Assembly (NCBI GenBank): GCA_009692105.1
Contig: SHZS01000016.1
Location: 1-33,592, forward strand
DNA length: 33,592 nt
Source: Gemmatimonadota bacterium
Lineage (GTDB): Bacteria; Gemmatimonadota; Gemmatimonadetes; Longimicrobiales; Gaopeijiaceae
Reading direction: 5' to 3'
Shown: one piece after another, positions 16,308-27,218 of the stretch
Position numbering within the stretch: position 1 is the stretch's first letter
Layout of the letters: each line of letters opens with the position of its first letter
Position numbers and translations under genes: made by a program
The notes under the pieces: model-generated
Told to the model about the DNA's origin: nothing
Databases searched by the model: none
What the model saw: the letters and a program-made list of their open reading frames with translations, nothing else

Positions 16308-18071
16308 ATGCCCAGAACGATCCAGATCCTGCCCGACGCCGTCGCGAACCAGATCGCGGCCGGTGAGGTCGTGGAGCGTCCCGCCGCGGTCGTGAAGGAG
16401 CTGGTGGAGAACTCTCTGGACGCGGGGGCACGGACGATCCTCGTACGGATCGAGCAGGGGGGAAAGCGAACGATCCGCGTGGGGGACGACGGGTCGGGGA
16501 TGGGCAGGGAAGACGCGCTCCTGTCCCTGGACCGCCACGCCACATCCAAGATCCGATCCGCCGAGGACCTGCGTGGGGTCGGCACCTTCGGGTTCCGGGG
16601 CGAAGCGCTCCCGTCGATCGCTTCGGTCTCTCGTCTCTCCCTCGATACGTGCGCCCGCGGCGAGGTGCTCGGCACGCGCATCCAGCTTCGCGGAGGGATG
16701 ATCGGCTCGGTCGAGGACGTGGCGCGTACGCCAGGGACCACGATCACCGTCGAGACTCTCTTCTTCAACGCGCCCGCTCGGGCCAAGTTTCTCAGCTCTC
16801 CGACAGCCGAGAGCCGGGCCGTGAGCGAAGCGATCATCCCACTAGCGCTCGCGCACCCCGGGGTGGCTTTCGCGCTCGAGTCCGAGGGGAGGAGCCTCCT
16901 CGATCTCCCACCCGCAGCGGACCTCGTCGAGCGCGTCCTGCAGCTCTGGGGAGAGGAAACGGCGGGAAAGCTGATCCCCATCCTGGCCCAGGATGGAGAG
17001 ATCACGGTCCGGGGCGTGATCCAGCGTCCGGACGCGACGCGTCCGGGGTTTCGCCGCGCCCACCTCTTCGTCGGAGGGCGCCCCTTTCGGGAGGCGGCTC
17101 TCCTTCGGGCTGCAGATCGAGGCTATCGCACGACGATTCCGGAGAAGAACCGCCCTTGGCTCTTCCTCTTCATCGAGTCCCCGCGGGGCACGGTGGATGT
17201 GAATGTCCATCCGACGAAGGCGGAGGTCCGCTTCCGCGACCGGAAGGCTATTGAGGAGCTGGTGGAAAGGGGGGTACGGGCAGCGCTCGAGGTGCCCGAG
17301 AGTGCAGCCACCTTCGAGGCGCGCCCGGCCCCGCCGGTCCTCCGTGTGGCGGAGCCACCGCCCCGTAGGTTGTCGCCGGCCGAGACTACCGAGCGGCAGA
17401 TGGCTCTGTTTTTGACGCGGTACGGGGCCGACGCGGCGGCGGAGGGATCAGGGGATGAGGTGGGGCACCAGCCCGGGGAAGGGGAAGAGGAGCGTGGGGC
17501 TCCCCCTCGGCTCTGGCAGGTGCATCATGCGTGGATCGTGGCGGAGGTCCGCGATGGCCTCCTCCTTATCGATCAGCACGCCGCCCACGAGCGGATTCTC
17601 TATGAACGGGTCATTGGGCGCTTCGAGAAGGGAGGGGAAGTGAGCCAGCGCCTGCTCTTCCCCCTCACGCTCCGCCTCACGGCGGCCGAGTGCGCCATGG
17701 TGGAGGATCTGAAGGGTCTCCTTCAACGGATGGGGTTCGAGGTGGAGGGGTTCGGAGGCGACACCGTCATCGTGCATGGAGTTCCGAGCCCGCACCCCTA
17801 CTTCGACTCGGAGCGGTGCTTCCGCGAGATGATCGCCGAGTTGACGGTCGGCTCCGAGCTCACGCGGGCAGCGCGGAACCAGCACGAACGTCTGGCCAAG
17901 AGCTTCGCGTGCAAGGCTGCGATCAAGGCGGGTCAGGCGCTCATGGCTCCCGAGATCCAGGAGCTCTTCGACCAGCTCTTCGCGACCGAGCTTCCCTATC
18001 ACGACGTGCACGGCCGTCCGACGACGGTGCGGCTCGGCTTGGGCGAGCTGGAGCGCAGGTTCGGTCGGTGA
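16308..18071 (+). CDS. mutL: DNA mismatch repair protein MutL
   Basis: MutL couples MutS recognition of mismatches to strand removal. The 587-residue protein has the GHKL ATPase at the N-terminus: IAAGEVVERPAAVVKELVEN, ENSLDAGA, DDGSGM, and RHATSKI with GTFGFRGEALPSI. The FFNAPARAKFL block and the DVNVHPTKAEVRF Lys follow. A linker of about 100 acidic, Pro-rich residues leads to the dimerisation domain. This contains DQHAAHERILYE (from residue 422), the DQHA(x)2E(x)4E endonuclease motif, and FACKAAIKAGQALM. The usual C-terminal CPHGRP is DVHGRP here (residues 566-571), keeping the His but losing the Cys. It probably nicks DNA itself, as in bacteria without MutH. Its stop overlaps miaA as GTGA. 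Confidence 0.95.
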   Translation: MPRTIQILPDAVANQIAAGEVVERPAAVVKELVENSLDAGARTILVRIEQGGKRTIRVGDDGSGMGREDALLSLDRHATSKIRSAEDLRGVGTFGFRGEALPSIASVSRLSLDTCARGEVLGTRIQLRGGMIGSVEDVARTPGTTITVETLFFNAPARAKFLSSPTAESRAVSEAIIPLALAHPGVAFALESEGRSLLDLPPAADLVERVLQLWGEETAGKLIPILAQDGEITVRGVIQRPDATRPGFRRAHLFVGGRPFREAALLRAADRGYRTTIPEKNRPWLFLFIESPRGTVDVNVHPTKAEVRFRDRKAIEELVERGVRAALEVPESAATFEARPAPPVLRVAEPPPRRLSPAETTERQMALFLTRYGADAAAEGSGDEVGHQPGEGEEERGAPPRLWQVHHAWIVAEVRDGLLLIDQHAAHERILYERVIGRFEKGGEVSQRLLFPLTLRLTAAECAMVEDLKGLLQRMGFEVEGFGGDTVIVHGVPSPHPYFDSERCFREMIAELTVGSELTRAARNQHERLAKSFACKAAIKAGQALMAPEIQELFDQLFATELPYHDVHGRPTTVRLGLGELERRFGR

Positions 18072-19009
18072 GGGCCATCGCGATCGTCGGGCCCACGGCC
18101 TCGGGAAAGACGCGGCTCTCGGTTCCGGTCGCGCGAGAGCTGGGCGCTGAAATCATCTCGATGGACTCCCGTCAGGTCTACCGCGGCATGGACGTGGGGA
18201 CCGCGAAGATCGCCGTGGAGCTGCGGAAGTCCGTACCTCACTACGGCCTCGACCTCGTGCGCCCGGACGAGTCTTACTCGGCGGGGCGATTCGCGCGGGA
18301 CGCACGCTGCTGGGTCGCTGAGATCAGGGTCCACGGAAAGCTCCCGCTCCTGGTCGGGGGAACGGGCTTCTTCCTGAAGGCGCTCACGCACCCTGTCTTC
18401 CGGGAGCCGGACATGGAGCTGAGTCGGCGAGGGCGCGTTCGACGCTGGCTTGGAGGGCTCGATCGACCCGAGCTGGCCCGTTGGGCGAGCGTGCTCGACC
18501 CGGAGCGAGCCACCCTTGCGGCGGAGGGGGGCCGACAACGCCTCGCTCGCACTCTCGAGGTCCCGCTGCTCACGGGCCGTTCGCTCAGCTGGTGGCATCG
18601 CCAGGCGATCCCGGACGGCGAGGCGCTCGACGTCGGGGTTGTGGTCCTTTCCCTTCCCCGGGACGATCTTGGTCGGCGGATCGACGCTCGGGTGGACGAG
18701 ATGTTCCGCGGCGGGCTGCTGGAAGAGGTCCGATGCCTCCTCGATGCGGGGTTCTCGGAGGAGGACCCCGGGATGACGGGAACCGGATATCGGGAGGCCG
18801 CGCGGGTGGTTCGGGGGGAGCTCCAGCTTGTTGAAGCCGTGGAGCTGGTCCGGAGAGCAACCCGCAGGTACGCCAGGCGGCAGCTCACCTGGTTCCGGCA
18901 CCAGCTCCCGGAGCCCTATCTCACGGTGGACGGCACCACCCCTATCAAGGAGCAGATCAGGCGCGTCGTTGGCTGGTGGAAGGGGATCGAGGCAGGGGTG
19001 CAGGGGTAG
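18068..19009 (+). CDS. miaA: tRNA dimethylallyltransferase MiaA
   Basis: MiaA adds the isopentenyl group to A37 of tRNAs reading UNN codons. The product (313 residues) starts at a GTG with the P-loop IVGPTASGKTRLSVPVA, then EIISMDSRQVYRGMDVGTAK, HYGLDLVRPDESYSAGRFARD, LLVGGTGFFLKAL and the C-terminal RRYARRQLTWFRHQ. The start is fixed by the four-base overlap with mutL. The mutL-miaA order is widely conserved in bacteria. One of its likely substrates, tRNA-Leu(UAA), is encoded in the same window. The central helical part carries a few changes (GMTGTGYREA) but remains in frame throughout. Confidence 0.94.
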   Translation: MRAIAIVGPTASGKTRLSVPVARELGAEIISMDSRQVYRGMDVGTAKIAVELRKSVPHYGLDLVRPDESYSAGRFARDARCWVAEIRVHGKLPLLVGGTGFFLKALTHPVFREPDMELSRRGRVRRWLGGLDRPELARWASVLDPERATLAAEGGRQRLARTLEVPLLTGRSLSWWHRQAIPDGEALDVGVVVLSLPRDDLGRRIDARVDEMFRGGLLEEVRCLLDAGFSEEDPGMTGTGYREAARVVRGELQLVEAVELVRRATRRYARRQLTWFRHQLPEPYLTVDGTTPIKEQIRRVVGWWKGIEAGVQG

Positions 19010-19044
19010 GGACCAAGCCACCCGAGAGGAGGAGCTGGAACTTC

Positions 19045-20220
19045 TTGAAGATCGCGATCACCTGCTACCCGACCTACGGCGGGTCCGGTGCAGTGGCGAC
19101 CGAGCTCGGGCTGGCGCTCGCGGAGCGAGAGCACGAGGTCCACTTCATTTCCTACGCGCAACCCTTTCGGCTGGAAGGGTTCCACGACCGCGTCTTCTTC
19201 CATGAAGTGGAGATGGAGCATTACCCGCTCTTCGAGCATCCGCCATACCCCCTCGCTCTAGCAGTCTCGATCTACGACGTGGCGGAGAAATACGGGCTGG
19301 ATCTCGTCCATGCGCATTACGCCATTCCCCATGCCACTTCGGCTTGGATCGCCACGGAGATGTTCGAGGGCCGGCCGAGCCCCCGCATCGTTACCACACT
19401 ACACGGTACCGACATCACTCTCGTGGGCCAGCACCCGTCCTTCCATTCCATCACGCGCTTTTCCACGCTCAAGTCGGACGGGATCACGGCGGTCTCCGAG
19501 TACCTGCGGAGGGAGACCGAAAAGAGCTTCGGCGTCGAGGGAGGGCGGATCCGGGTGATCCCCAACTTCGTGGATACGGATCGGTACCGCCGGGACCGCA
19601 AGCCGTGTCACCGAGCGAGTCTGGCGCCCAAGGGGCACAAGGTCCTCATGCACGTCTCGAACTTCCGCGAGGTGAAGCGCGTCGAGGACGTGGTGGAGGT
19701 GTACGCCCGCGTGCGGCGCCGCATCCCGAGCACTCTCGTCATGGTGGGAGACGGCCCCGATCGGCCGCGGGCTACCCAGAGGGCGAAAGCCCTGGGGATT
19801 GCGGACGACGTTCTCTTCCTCGGCAAGCATAGCTCCGTGGACGAGCTCCTCGCCTGTGCGGATCTCTTCCTGCTCCCGAGCGAGTCCGAGTCCTTCGGGC
19901 TCGCGGCGCTCGAGGCTCTGGCGTGCGGAACCCCTGTCGTGGCCTCTCGCACCGGGGGCCTTCCGGAGGTCGTGGACCACGGGGAGAGCGGGTACCTCTT
20001 TCCCGTCGGAGACGTGGAAGCGATGGCGGAGGGGGCCATCGAGATTCTCTCCTCCAAGGAGACGTGGAAGAGGATGAGTGAGGCGGGACGAAGGATCGCG
20101 GAGGAGCGCTTCGCTTCCCACATCGTCGTGCCCCGCTACGAGGCGCATTACGAGGAGGTCCTGTCGCCCGCCCCTACGCCGCAGACGAGCCCCGCAGGGA
20201 AAGGGCGGAAAGGGCGGTGA
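19045..20220 (+). CDS. bshA: N-acetyl-alpha-D-glucosaminyl L-malate synthase BshA
   Basis: BshA is the GT4 glycosyltransferase that joins UDP-GlcNAc to L-malate, the first step of bacillithiol synthesis. The N-terminal CYPTYGGSGAVATELGLAL with HFISYAQPFRL, then HAHYAIPHATSAWIA, TTLHGTDITLVGQHPSF and ITAVSEYLRRET are characteristic of BshA rather than other GT4 enzymes. The nucleotide-binding half has HVSNFREVKRVEDVV, MVGDGPDRPRA and PSESESFGLAALEALACGTPVVAS with the EX7E motif. The TTG at 19045 is preceded by AGAGGAGGAG and gives the usual MKIAITCYP start. The tail after residue 375 is short and basic. bshB and bshC are not in the window. The stop overlaps nadC. Confidence 0.92.
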   Translation: MKIAITCYPTYGGSGAVATELGLALAEREHEVHFISYAQPFRLEGFHDRVFFHEVEMEHYPLFEHPPYPLALAVSIYDVAEKYGLDLVHAHYAIPHATSAWIATEMFEGRPSPRIVTTLHGTDITLVGQHPSFHSITRFSTLKSDGITAVSEYLRRETEKSFGVEGGRIRVIPNFVDTDRYRRDRKPCHRASLAPKGHKVLMHVSNFREVKRVEDVVEVYARVRRRIPSTLVMVGDGPDRPRATQRAKALGIADDVLFLGKHSSVDELLACADLFLLPSESESFGLAALEALACGTPVVASRTGGLPEVVDHGESGYLFPVGDVEAMAEGAIEILSSKETWKRMSEAGRRIAEERFASHIVVPRYEAHYEEVLSPAPTPQTSPAGKGRKGR

Positions 20221-21185
20221 GTTCCGGCCTGGATCCGGGGGAGCGCTGGACCGAAGCGGCGGAGGCCGACGCGCGGGTGCTGGTGGCTCTCGCCCTCTCT
20301 GAGGACGTGGGCGCGGGGGATTGGACTACCCTGTGGGCCGTGGATCCCGATGTCCAAGCGGAAGCTACTGTCTTGGCGAAGGCGCCCCTCGTTCTGGCCG
20401 GGGCCGCCGTGGCCCGGCTCGCTTTCCATTCGGTGGACGCTGGGCTTGTGGTGGAGGTGCTGGGGAAGGAGGGTCCCTCGCTCGCACCCGGCACGGAGAT
20501 CCTTCACGTTTGTGGCTCCGCACGCTCGATCCTTACGGCGGAGCGGACCGCCCTGAACTTTCTCGGGCGGCTCTCGGGGATCGCCACCCTCACCCGCCAA
20601 TTCGTGGACGCGGTAAAGGGCACTCGTGCGCGGATCACCGATACCAGGAAGACGACTCCCGGCTGGAGGCACCTCGAGAAGTGGGCCGTCCGCGTCGGGG
20701 GCGGGACGAACCACCGGATGGGGCTCCACGACATGATCCTCGTGAAGGACAATCACATCGCGATCGCGGGCGGAGTCGCGGAAGTGACTCGGCGCGTCTT
20801 GGCGAGGAACACGGTGGGGCTTCCTGTAGAGGTTGAGGTGACTCGGTTGCAGGAGCTCGAGGAGTTGCGTGGGCTGGGAGTGGACCGGATCCTCCTCGAC
20901 AATATGGAGCTCAAGACGATGGCCGAGGCGGTCCGGCGCGTGGGGGAATGGCCGGATCCCCGCCCGGAGCTCGAAGCGTCGGGCACCATGACCCTCGATC
21001 GGGTGAGGGCCGTGGCCGAAACGGGAGTCGACTGGATCTCGATCGGCGCGCTCACCCACTCCGTTCGGACCGCGGACCTCTCCCTGCGGGTGTCACCCGG
21101 GTTGCGGCCGCTGGCAGAGGGCTCACAAGCGGTGACCTCGCGGCTGGAGACACCGGCTGCCGTTCACGGGAGAGAGCGCCGGTGA
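20217..21185 (+). CDS. nadC: Nicotinate-nucleotide pyrophosphorylase (quinolinate phosphoribosyltransferase)
   Basis: NadC converts quinolinate and PRPP to nicotinate mononucleotide in de novo NAD synthesis. The product (322 residues) shows LALSEDVGAGDWTTLWAV near the N-terminus, ERTALNFLGRLSGIATLTR, and the core block ITDTRKTTPGWRHLEKWAVR, followed by GGGTNHRMGLHDMILVKDNHI. The C-terminal barrel has VEVEVTRLQELEELRGLGVDRILLDNM and EASGTMTLDRVRAVAETGVDWISIGALTHS. The GTG start overlaps bshA. About 40 residues at the C-terminus extend beyond the usual end. nadA and nadB are not seen nearby. Confidence 0.95.
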   Translation: MSSGLDPGERWTEAAEADARVLVALALSEDVGAGDWTTLWAVDPDVQAEATVLAKAPLVLAGAAVARLAFHSVDAGLVVEVLGKEGPSLAPGTEILHVCGSARSILTAERTALNFLGRLSGIATLTRQFVDAVKGTRARITDTRKTTPGWRHLEKWAVRVGGGTNHRMGLHDMILVKDNHIAIAGGVAEVTRRVLARNTVGLPVEVEVTRLQELEELRGLGVDRILLDNMELKTMAEAVRRVGEWPDPRPELEASGTMTLDRVRAVAETGVDWISIGALTHSVRTADLSLRVSPGLRPLAEGSQAVTSRLETPAAVHGRERR

Positions 21186-22060
21186 CCTCGCGCGTGCGAG
21201 AGGGGTTTCCTTCGGCTTGGCGACGACTGGCCCTCGAAGAGTGGGCGGTGCAGCTCGGGGTGACAGTGCTCGAAATCCACGCCGTGCTCCCGTCCACGAA
21301 CGACCGCGTTCGGCGGCTGGCCCTCGAAGGTGCGCCCTCGTTCACGACCGTCGTGGCTGAGGCACAGACGAAGGGGCGGGGACGCGGCGGGAGAAGCTGG
21401 CACTCGCCCGCAGGCTCGGGGCTCTGGATCTCGGTACTCCTACCGTCGGGTTCCGATGGAACGGCGGGGCCTCTTTCGCTCGCCGTGGGCCTTGCCGCCG
21501 CCCGCGCGGTCGAGCATGTGTCAGGGATTCCGGTCCAACTCAAGTGGCCGAACGACGTGCTCCATTCCGGCCTCAAAGTGGCCGGGATCCTCTGTGAAAC
21601 TGGGGGAGAGGGCGGGCGGCAGGTCGTGGCGGGCATTGGGATCAACATCCGCCGCGCGGGAGCCGACTTCCCGCCCGAACTCGAGCCTGGGATGGCGTTC
21701 GTGGAGGAGATGGCAGGGCGCGAGGTGAGCGAGGCGGAACTGGCCGAAGCGCTTCTGGGAGAGCTTCGCAGCTGGGCGCGCTCCGCTCCCCGAGGTGTAA
21801 CGGGGGAGCTACGGGCCGAGTGGGAAGCTAGGGACTGCCTGCGAGGTCGACGGGTCGCAGTAGAAGGCGGCGACAGCGGCGTCTGTCGAGGGGTGCGGGC
21901 GGATGGGGCCCTCGAGATTGCGAGCCCGGATGGAACATTGATCGCTGTGCGGACGGGAAGTGTCCGTGTGATCGAACCGGGGCCGTCACCTGCGCTCCAC
22001 CGAGCCTCCTCCGGTGCCGAGAGGGAAAGCGCTGGAACCGTAGACGGGAGGGCGGGATGA
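21182..22060 (+). CDS. birA: Biotin--[acetyl-CoA-carboxylase] ligase
   Basis: The protein (292 residues) activates biotin as biotinyl-AMP and attaches it to carrier proteins. Visible are LPSTNDRVRRLA, the biotin/ATP loop KGRGRGGRSWHSPAGSGLW, LKWPNDVLHSGLKVAGILCE with the catalytic Lys, VAGIGINIRR and the C-terminal SH3-like domain (RGRRVAVEGGDSGVCRGV). There is no N-terminal helix-turn-helix, so this is the monofunctional class that does not act as the bio repressor. The GTG start overlaps nadC; the stop overlaps coaX as ATGA. A Pro/Ser/Gly-rich tail of about 30 residues follows the last domain. The nadC-birA-coaX order is common in several bacterial phyla. Confidence 0.94.
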   Translation: MTSRVREGFPSAWRRLALEEWAVQLGVTVLEIHAVLPSTNDRVRRLALEGAPSFTTVVAEAQTKGRGRGGRSWHSPAGSGLWISVLLPSGSDGTAGPLSLAVGLAAARAVEHVSGIPVQLKWPNDVLHSGLKVAGILCETGGEGGRQVVAGIGINIRRAGADFPPELEPGMAFVEEMAGREVSEAELAEALLGELRSWARSAPRGVTGELRAEWEARDCLRGRRVAVEGGDSGVCRGVRADGALEIASPDGTLIAVRTGSVRVIEPGPSPALHRASSGAERESAGTVDGRAG

Positions 22061-22860
22061 CGCACCTGGTCGTGGATGTTGGGAACACCGAGACGGTGGT
22101 GGGCATCTTCCGTCCGGGGTCACTCGAGGTATCTGGGCATTGGCGGTACACCACGGCGCTCCCCCGCACCTCCGACGAGCTTCTCCTCCTGTACCGGACC
22201 TTCCTGCGGGAAGCAGGGGTGGGGGCTGAGGCCATCGCCCGGGTCGTGGTTGGGTCCGTCTCTCCCGTTCAGACTGATCTTCTGCGACGGACACTTCCCG
22301 GCCTCAGCCCCGCGCGGCTTCACATCCTGGGCGGAGCCGAGGGGCTCCCGATCCGACTCGACGTGGAGGAGCCTGGGACCGTGGGGGCTGATCGGATCGC
22401 GAACACGCTCGCGGCTTCCCAACTCTACGATCAGGACACGATCGTGGTGGACCTCGGGACAGCCATTACCTACGACTGCATCGCCGCCGGCGGCGTGTTT
22501 CTCGGAGGCGTAATCGCTCCGGGGATCCTGGCGGGGCAGGAGTGGCTCGCCCTCCGGACTGCGAAGCTCCCGAGAGTCGAGCTCGTTCCCCCGAATACGG
22601 TGATTGGTCGGAGGACCGAGACCTGCCTCCAGAGTGGGCTCTTCTTTTCCGCCGTGGATGCTCTCGATGGGATCGTCGGGCGGATCAAGGCGGAATGGGG
22701 GCGTCCCGAGGTGCAGGTTGTAGCCACCGGCGGCCATGCGACCGTGGTCGCGGGCCATTCCCGAACGATCCAGCGTGTGGACCCATACCTGACGCTCGTG
22801 GGGCTCGAGCTCGCGGGGCGTTACCTGGACGGAGAGGTCACTGGCCGTCGCCGTTCATGA
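22057..22860 (+). CDS. coaX: Type III pantothenate kinase
   Basis: CoaX phosphorylates pantothenate, the first step of CoA synthesis; the type III enzyme belongs to the ASKHA fold and is not feedback-inhibited by CoA. The phosphate-1 motif is VVDVGNTETVVGIF, followed by the substrate region GTVGADRIANTLAA with the catalytic Asp, the second phosphate motif VVDLGTAITYDCI, and GGVIAPGI. The ending ATGGHATVVAGHS and LTLVGLELAG is typical. Length (267) is normal. The start is coupled to birA. The stop lies 22 bases inside the end of the convergent squalene/phytoene synthase-like gene, so the two 3' ends overlap. Confidence 0.95.
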   Translation: MTHLVVDVGNTETVVGIFRPGSLEVSGHWRYTTALPRTSDELLLLYRTFLREAGVGAEAIARVVVGSVSPVQTDLLRRTLPGLSPARLHILGGAEGLPIRLDVEEPGTVGADRIANTLAASQLYDQDTIVVDLGTAITYDCIAAGGVFLGGVIAPGILAGQEWLALRTAKLPRVELVPPNTVIGRRTETCLQSGLFFSAVDALDGIVGRIKAEWGRPEVQVVATGGHATVVAGHSRTIQRVDPYLTLVGLELAGRYLDGEVTGRRRS

Positions 22861-23836
22861 GGGCTAGCGCCTGGAGTCGCTCCCTCTCCAGCCATCCATT
22901 CGAGAAGAAGAGGATCCGGCTGAGGAGGATGATCCTCCCTACTTCGGAGCGGGTCACTCTGACGGGTACGCGGAACACCGCGGGGTTGCGGCGGCTCTTC
23001 GCCGCGGTCCTGCTCGCGAGCAGGGCCGGAATCACGCAGAAGATCCGGATGCCCCGCTCGGTCCTGGGGAGGGCCTGGCAATAGTCTAACGCGTCTACGA
23101 TATGCCGGCCCGCCTTTCGCACGAGGAAGTCCAGGATCCGGGACTGCTCCTCGCTCCCGAGTCTCCTCAAGTCGACGTTGGGCACGGCCGGCGGGAGGAC
23201 GGTCCTCGGCACGTAGCTCCAGCCGCGGGCGGGGTCCTCGTGGAGCCCGCGGATCACGTTCACCGTCTGGAGCCCGAGGCCGAAGGACACGGCCATCTCA
23301 CGGAGTGAATCGGCCCGCTCCCTGATCTGTTCTGAGTGGGCTGCGAAGAGATCGGTGAGCAGGAGTCCGACACGACCCGCGACCTCGAACATGTACCGGT
23401 CGAGGGCGGCCTCATCTGGGAAGTCGTCCCCCCGGATGGCCCATGAGGCCATGCCCCTCGTCGTATCCGCGGTGTGCTTTCGGATCGGCTCCCGGAACCG
23501 AGGAGGGAGAGCGGCGAGCCCGGCGAGAATCGAGGAGCCATCGAGCGCCGCCGCCTGATCGGGAAGGTCCACGTCCTTGGCGGATACTGCCTGTAGGAGA
23601 GGGCTGAACGCGGCTGGGTCTGGGGGCCGATCCGCCTGATCCAACAGCGCTGCCCAGCGGCTCAGGTGCTGGTTCTTCTCCTCCGGATCGAGCGATGGAG
23701 AATCCTCGAAGTAGTCGGAGACGCGGAGCACCAGATAGGCCAGCGTGACGGCGTCCCGAAGGGTCTCGGGGAGCGCTTCGATCCCGACTGCGAAGGTCCG
23801 GCTCGTGGACCGGAGGAGCGCGTAGTATTGCCTCAT
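22838..23836 (-). CDS. Squalene/phytoene synthase family protein
   Basis: This 332-residue all-helical protein belongs to the head-to-head prenyl synthase family, whose members condense two farnesyl or geranylgeranyl diphosphates. The N-terminal SRTFAVGIEALPETLRDAV and the first Asp-rich motif DYFED (41-45, in LRVSDYFEDS) are clear. The second motif reads NVIRGLHEDPARGWSYVP (193-210), so the first Asp of the expected RDxxED is Gly197 while Glu200 and Asp201 remain. YMFEVAGRVGLLLTDLF is also conserved. The product (squalene, a hopanoid precursor or a carotenoid) cannot be decided; no carotenoid or hopanoid genes are nearby. Altered chemistry or lower activity is possible because Mg2+ coordination may change. 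Confidence 0.85.
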   Translation of the reverse strand: MRQYYALLRSTSRTFAVGIEALPETLRDAVTLAYLVLRVSDYFEDSPSLDPEEKNQHLSRWAALLDQADRPPDPAAFSPLLQAVSAKDVDLPDQAAALDGSSILAGLAALPPRFREPIRKHTADTTRGMASWAIRGDDFPDEAALDRYMFEVAGRVGLLLTDLFAAHSEQIRERADSLREMAVSFGLGLQTVNVIRGLHEDPARGWSYVPRTVLPPAVPNVDLRRLGSEEQSRILDFLVRKAGRHIVDALDYCQALPRTERGIRIFCVIPALLASRTAAKSRRNPAVFRVPVRVTRSEVGRIILLSRILFFSNGWLERERLQALALMNGDGQ

Positions 23837-24001
23837 CGCCCGCGGTCCGTTGGCTGCTTGATCACCTCGCCGCCCTGCAGGAGCGGCGCAGCGGGAAGCT
23901 AAGGGCGCAAAGAGCGGGCAACAACCGGAGGCGCGCCCGATTCCACGTATCCATCCGAGCTCGGACCTGCCCCTAGTCCGAGCACCGCAAGTCCAAGCAT
24001 C

Positions 24002-24700
24002 CTACCCGGAGCTCTTCACGTCGGGCGGACTCTGCCGGAGTGCGGTGAGATAAGCGAAGGATTCTACCGTCCTCTGGGTTCGCTCGTAGGAGTGCCGCTC
24101 CTCCTTGGGGTGGAGAACTTCCCGGGCGGTGCCGGGCTTCCCGTTCATTTCGAGCGCCGCCACGTCGAGGGCGATCACGTTCAGAACGGACCCATCCCGC
24201 TGGAGTCGTCCCCGTACGGTGAGAAAGGGCTCCATCCGAACCGCTGTGCGGCACCTCTCGTAAACGTCCGGCTTCACGATCGCATTGATGTGGCCGAACT
24301 CGTCTTCGAGAAGGATGAACACATAGCCCTTGGCGGTCTGGGGTCTCTGACGAGCGATGACGACCCCCGCCAGTGTGACGATCGCTCCCTGGGGAAGGTC
24401 CACCAGCCGCTCGGACGATATCGTCCCCGGAGGGAGCCGATCCCGCACGAGCGCGAGGGGGTGGAGGTCGGTCGAAAAGCGGAGCATCCGGTACTCGGCG
24501 ACCATCCGGTCCCGGTCGTGGAGTTCCCCGAAGGGCCGGGTCGCGTCGGGGTCTTCGACCTCAATCGGGAGCTGGGGATCGTCGGACCTTCCCTCGGCGA
24601 GGGTACGCTCCTCGTCGGGGCCGAGCCATAGCCCGGTCTGCCAGAGAAGCTCGCGCCGCGTGAGCCCGAGGCCACTGGCCCGAGTGATCGAAGGTCTCAA
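24002..24700 (-). pseudogene. dnaE2: C-terminal relic of error-prone DNA polymerase DnaE2 (ImuC)
   Basis: The 232-residue frame matches only the last fifth of DnaE2, which is normally over 1000 residues. It begins GLGLTRRELLWQTGLW, then EYRMLRFSTDLHPLALVRDRLP, VTLAGVVIARQRPQTAKGYVF and ILLEDEFGHINAIVKPDVYER, the OB-fold region typical of DnaE2 rather than replicative DnaE1. The PHP, palm and fingers domains are absent; thiC ends only 143 bases upstream. The frame has no stops or shifts, so truncation is recent or the OB piece is kept. The only start is a TTG without a clear ribosome site. The last 45 residues (HPKEERHSYERTQRTVE onward) may be non-native. Alone it cannot be a polymerase. Confidence 0.8.
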
Positions 24701-24808
24701 CGAGATCGTTGGCGGTTGAGGCTCCTGACAACCAGGTGATGGCGGGAATGGCTAGGCTCGATAATTACTTTCCTAGCACCTGCCTCAGGAAGGTCACGTT
24801 TGGTCGAT

Positions 24809-24826
24809 CTTGGGGAGTCCCCCAAG
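24809..24826 (-). other. Small hairpin downstream of thiC
   Basis: CTTGGGG and CCCCAAG form a 7-bp stem with a 4-base loop 18-35 bases after the thiC stop. There is no U-tract after it on the minus strand (ATCGACC follows), so it is at best a weak terminator or 3'-end protector. Confidence 0.4.
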
Positions 24827-24843
24827 AGAGAGTTGCCCGCGGA

Positions 24844-27214
<2,371 letters not shown>

Positions 27215-27218
<4 letters not shown>

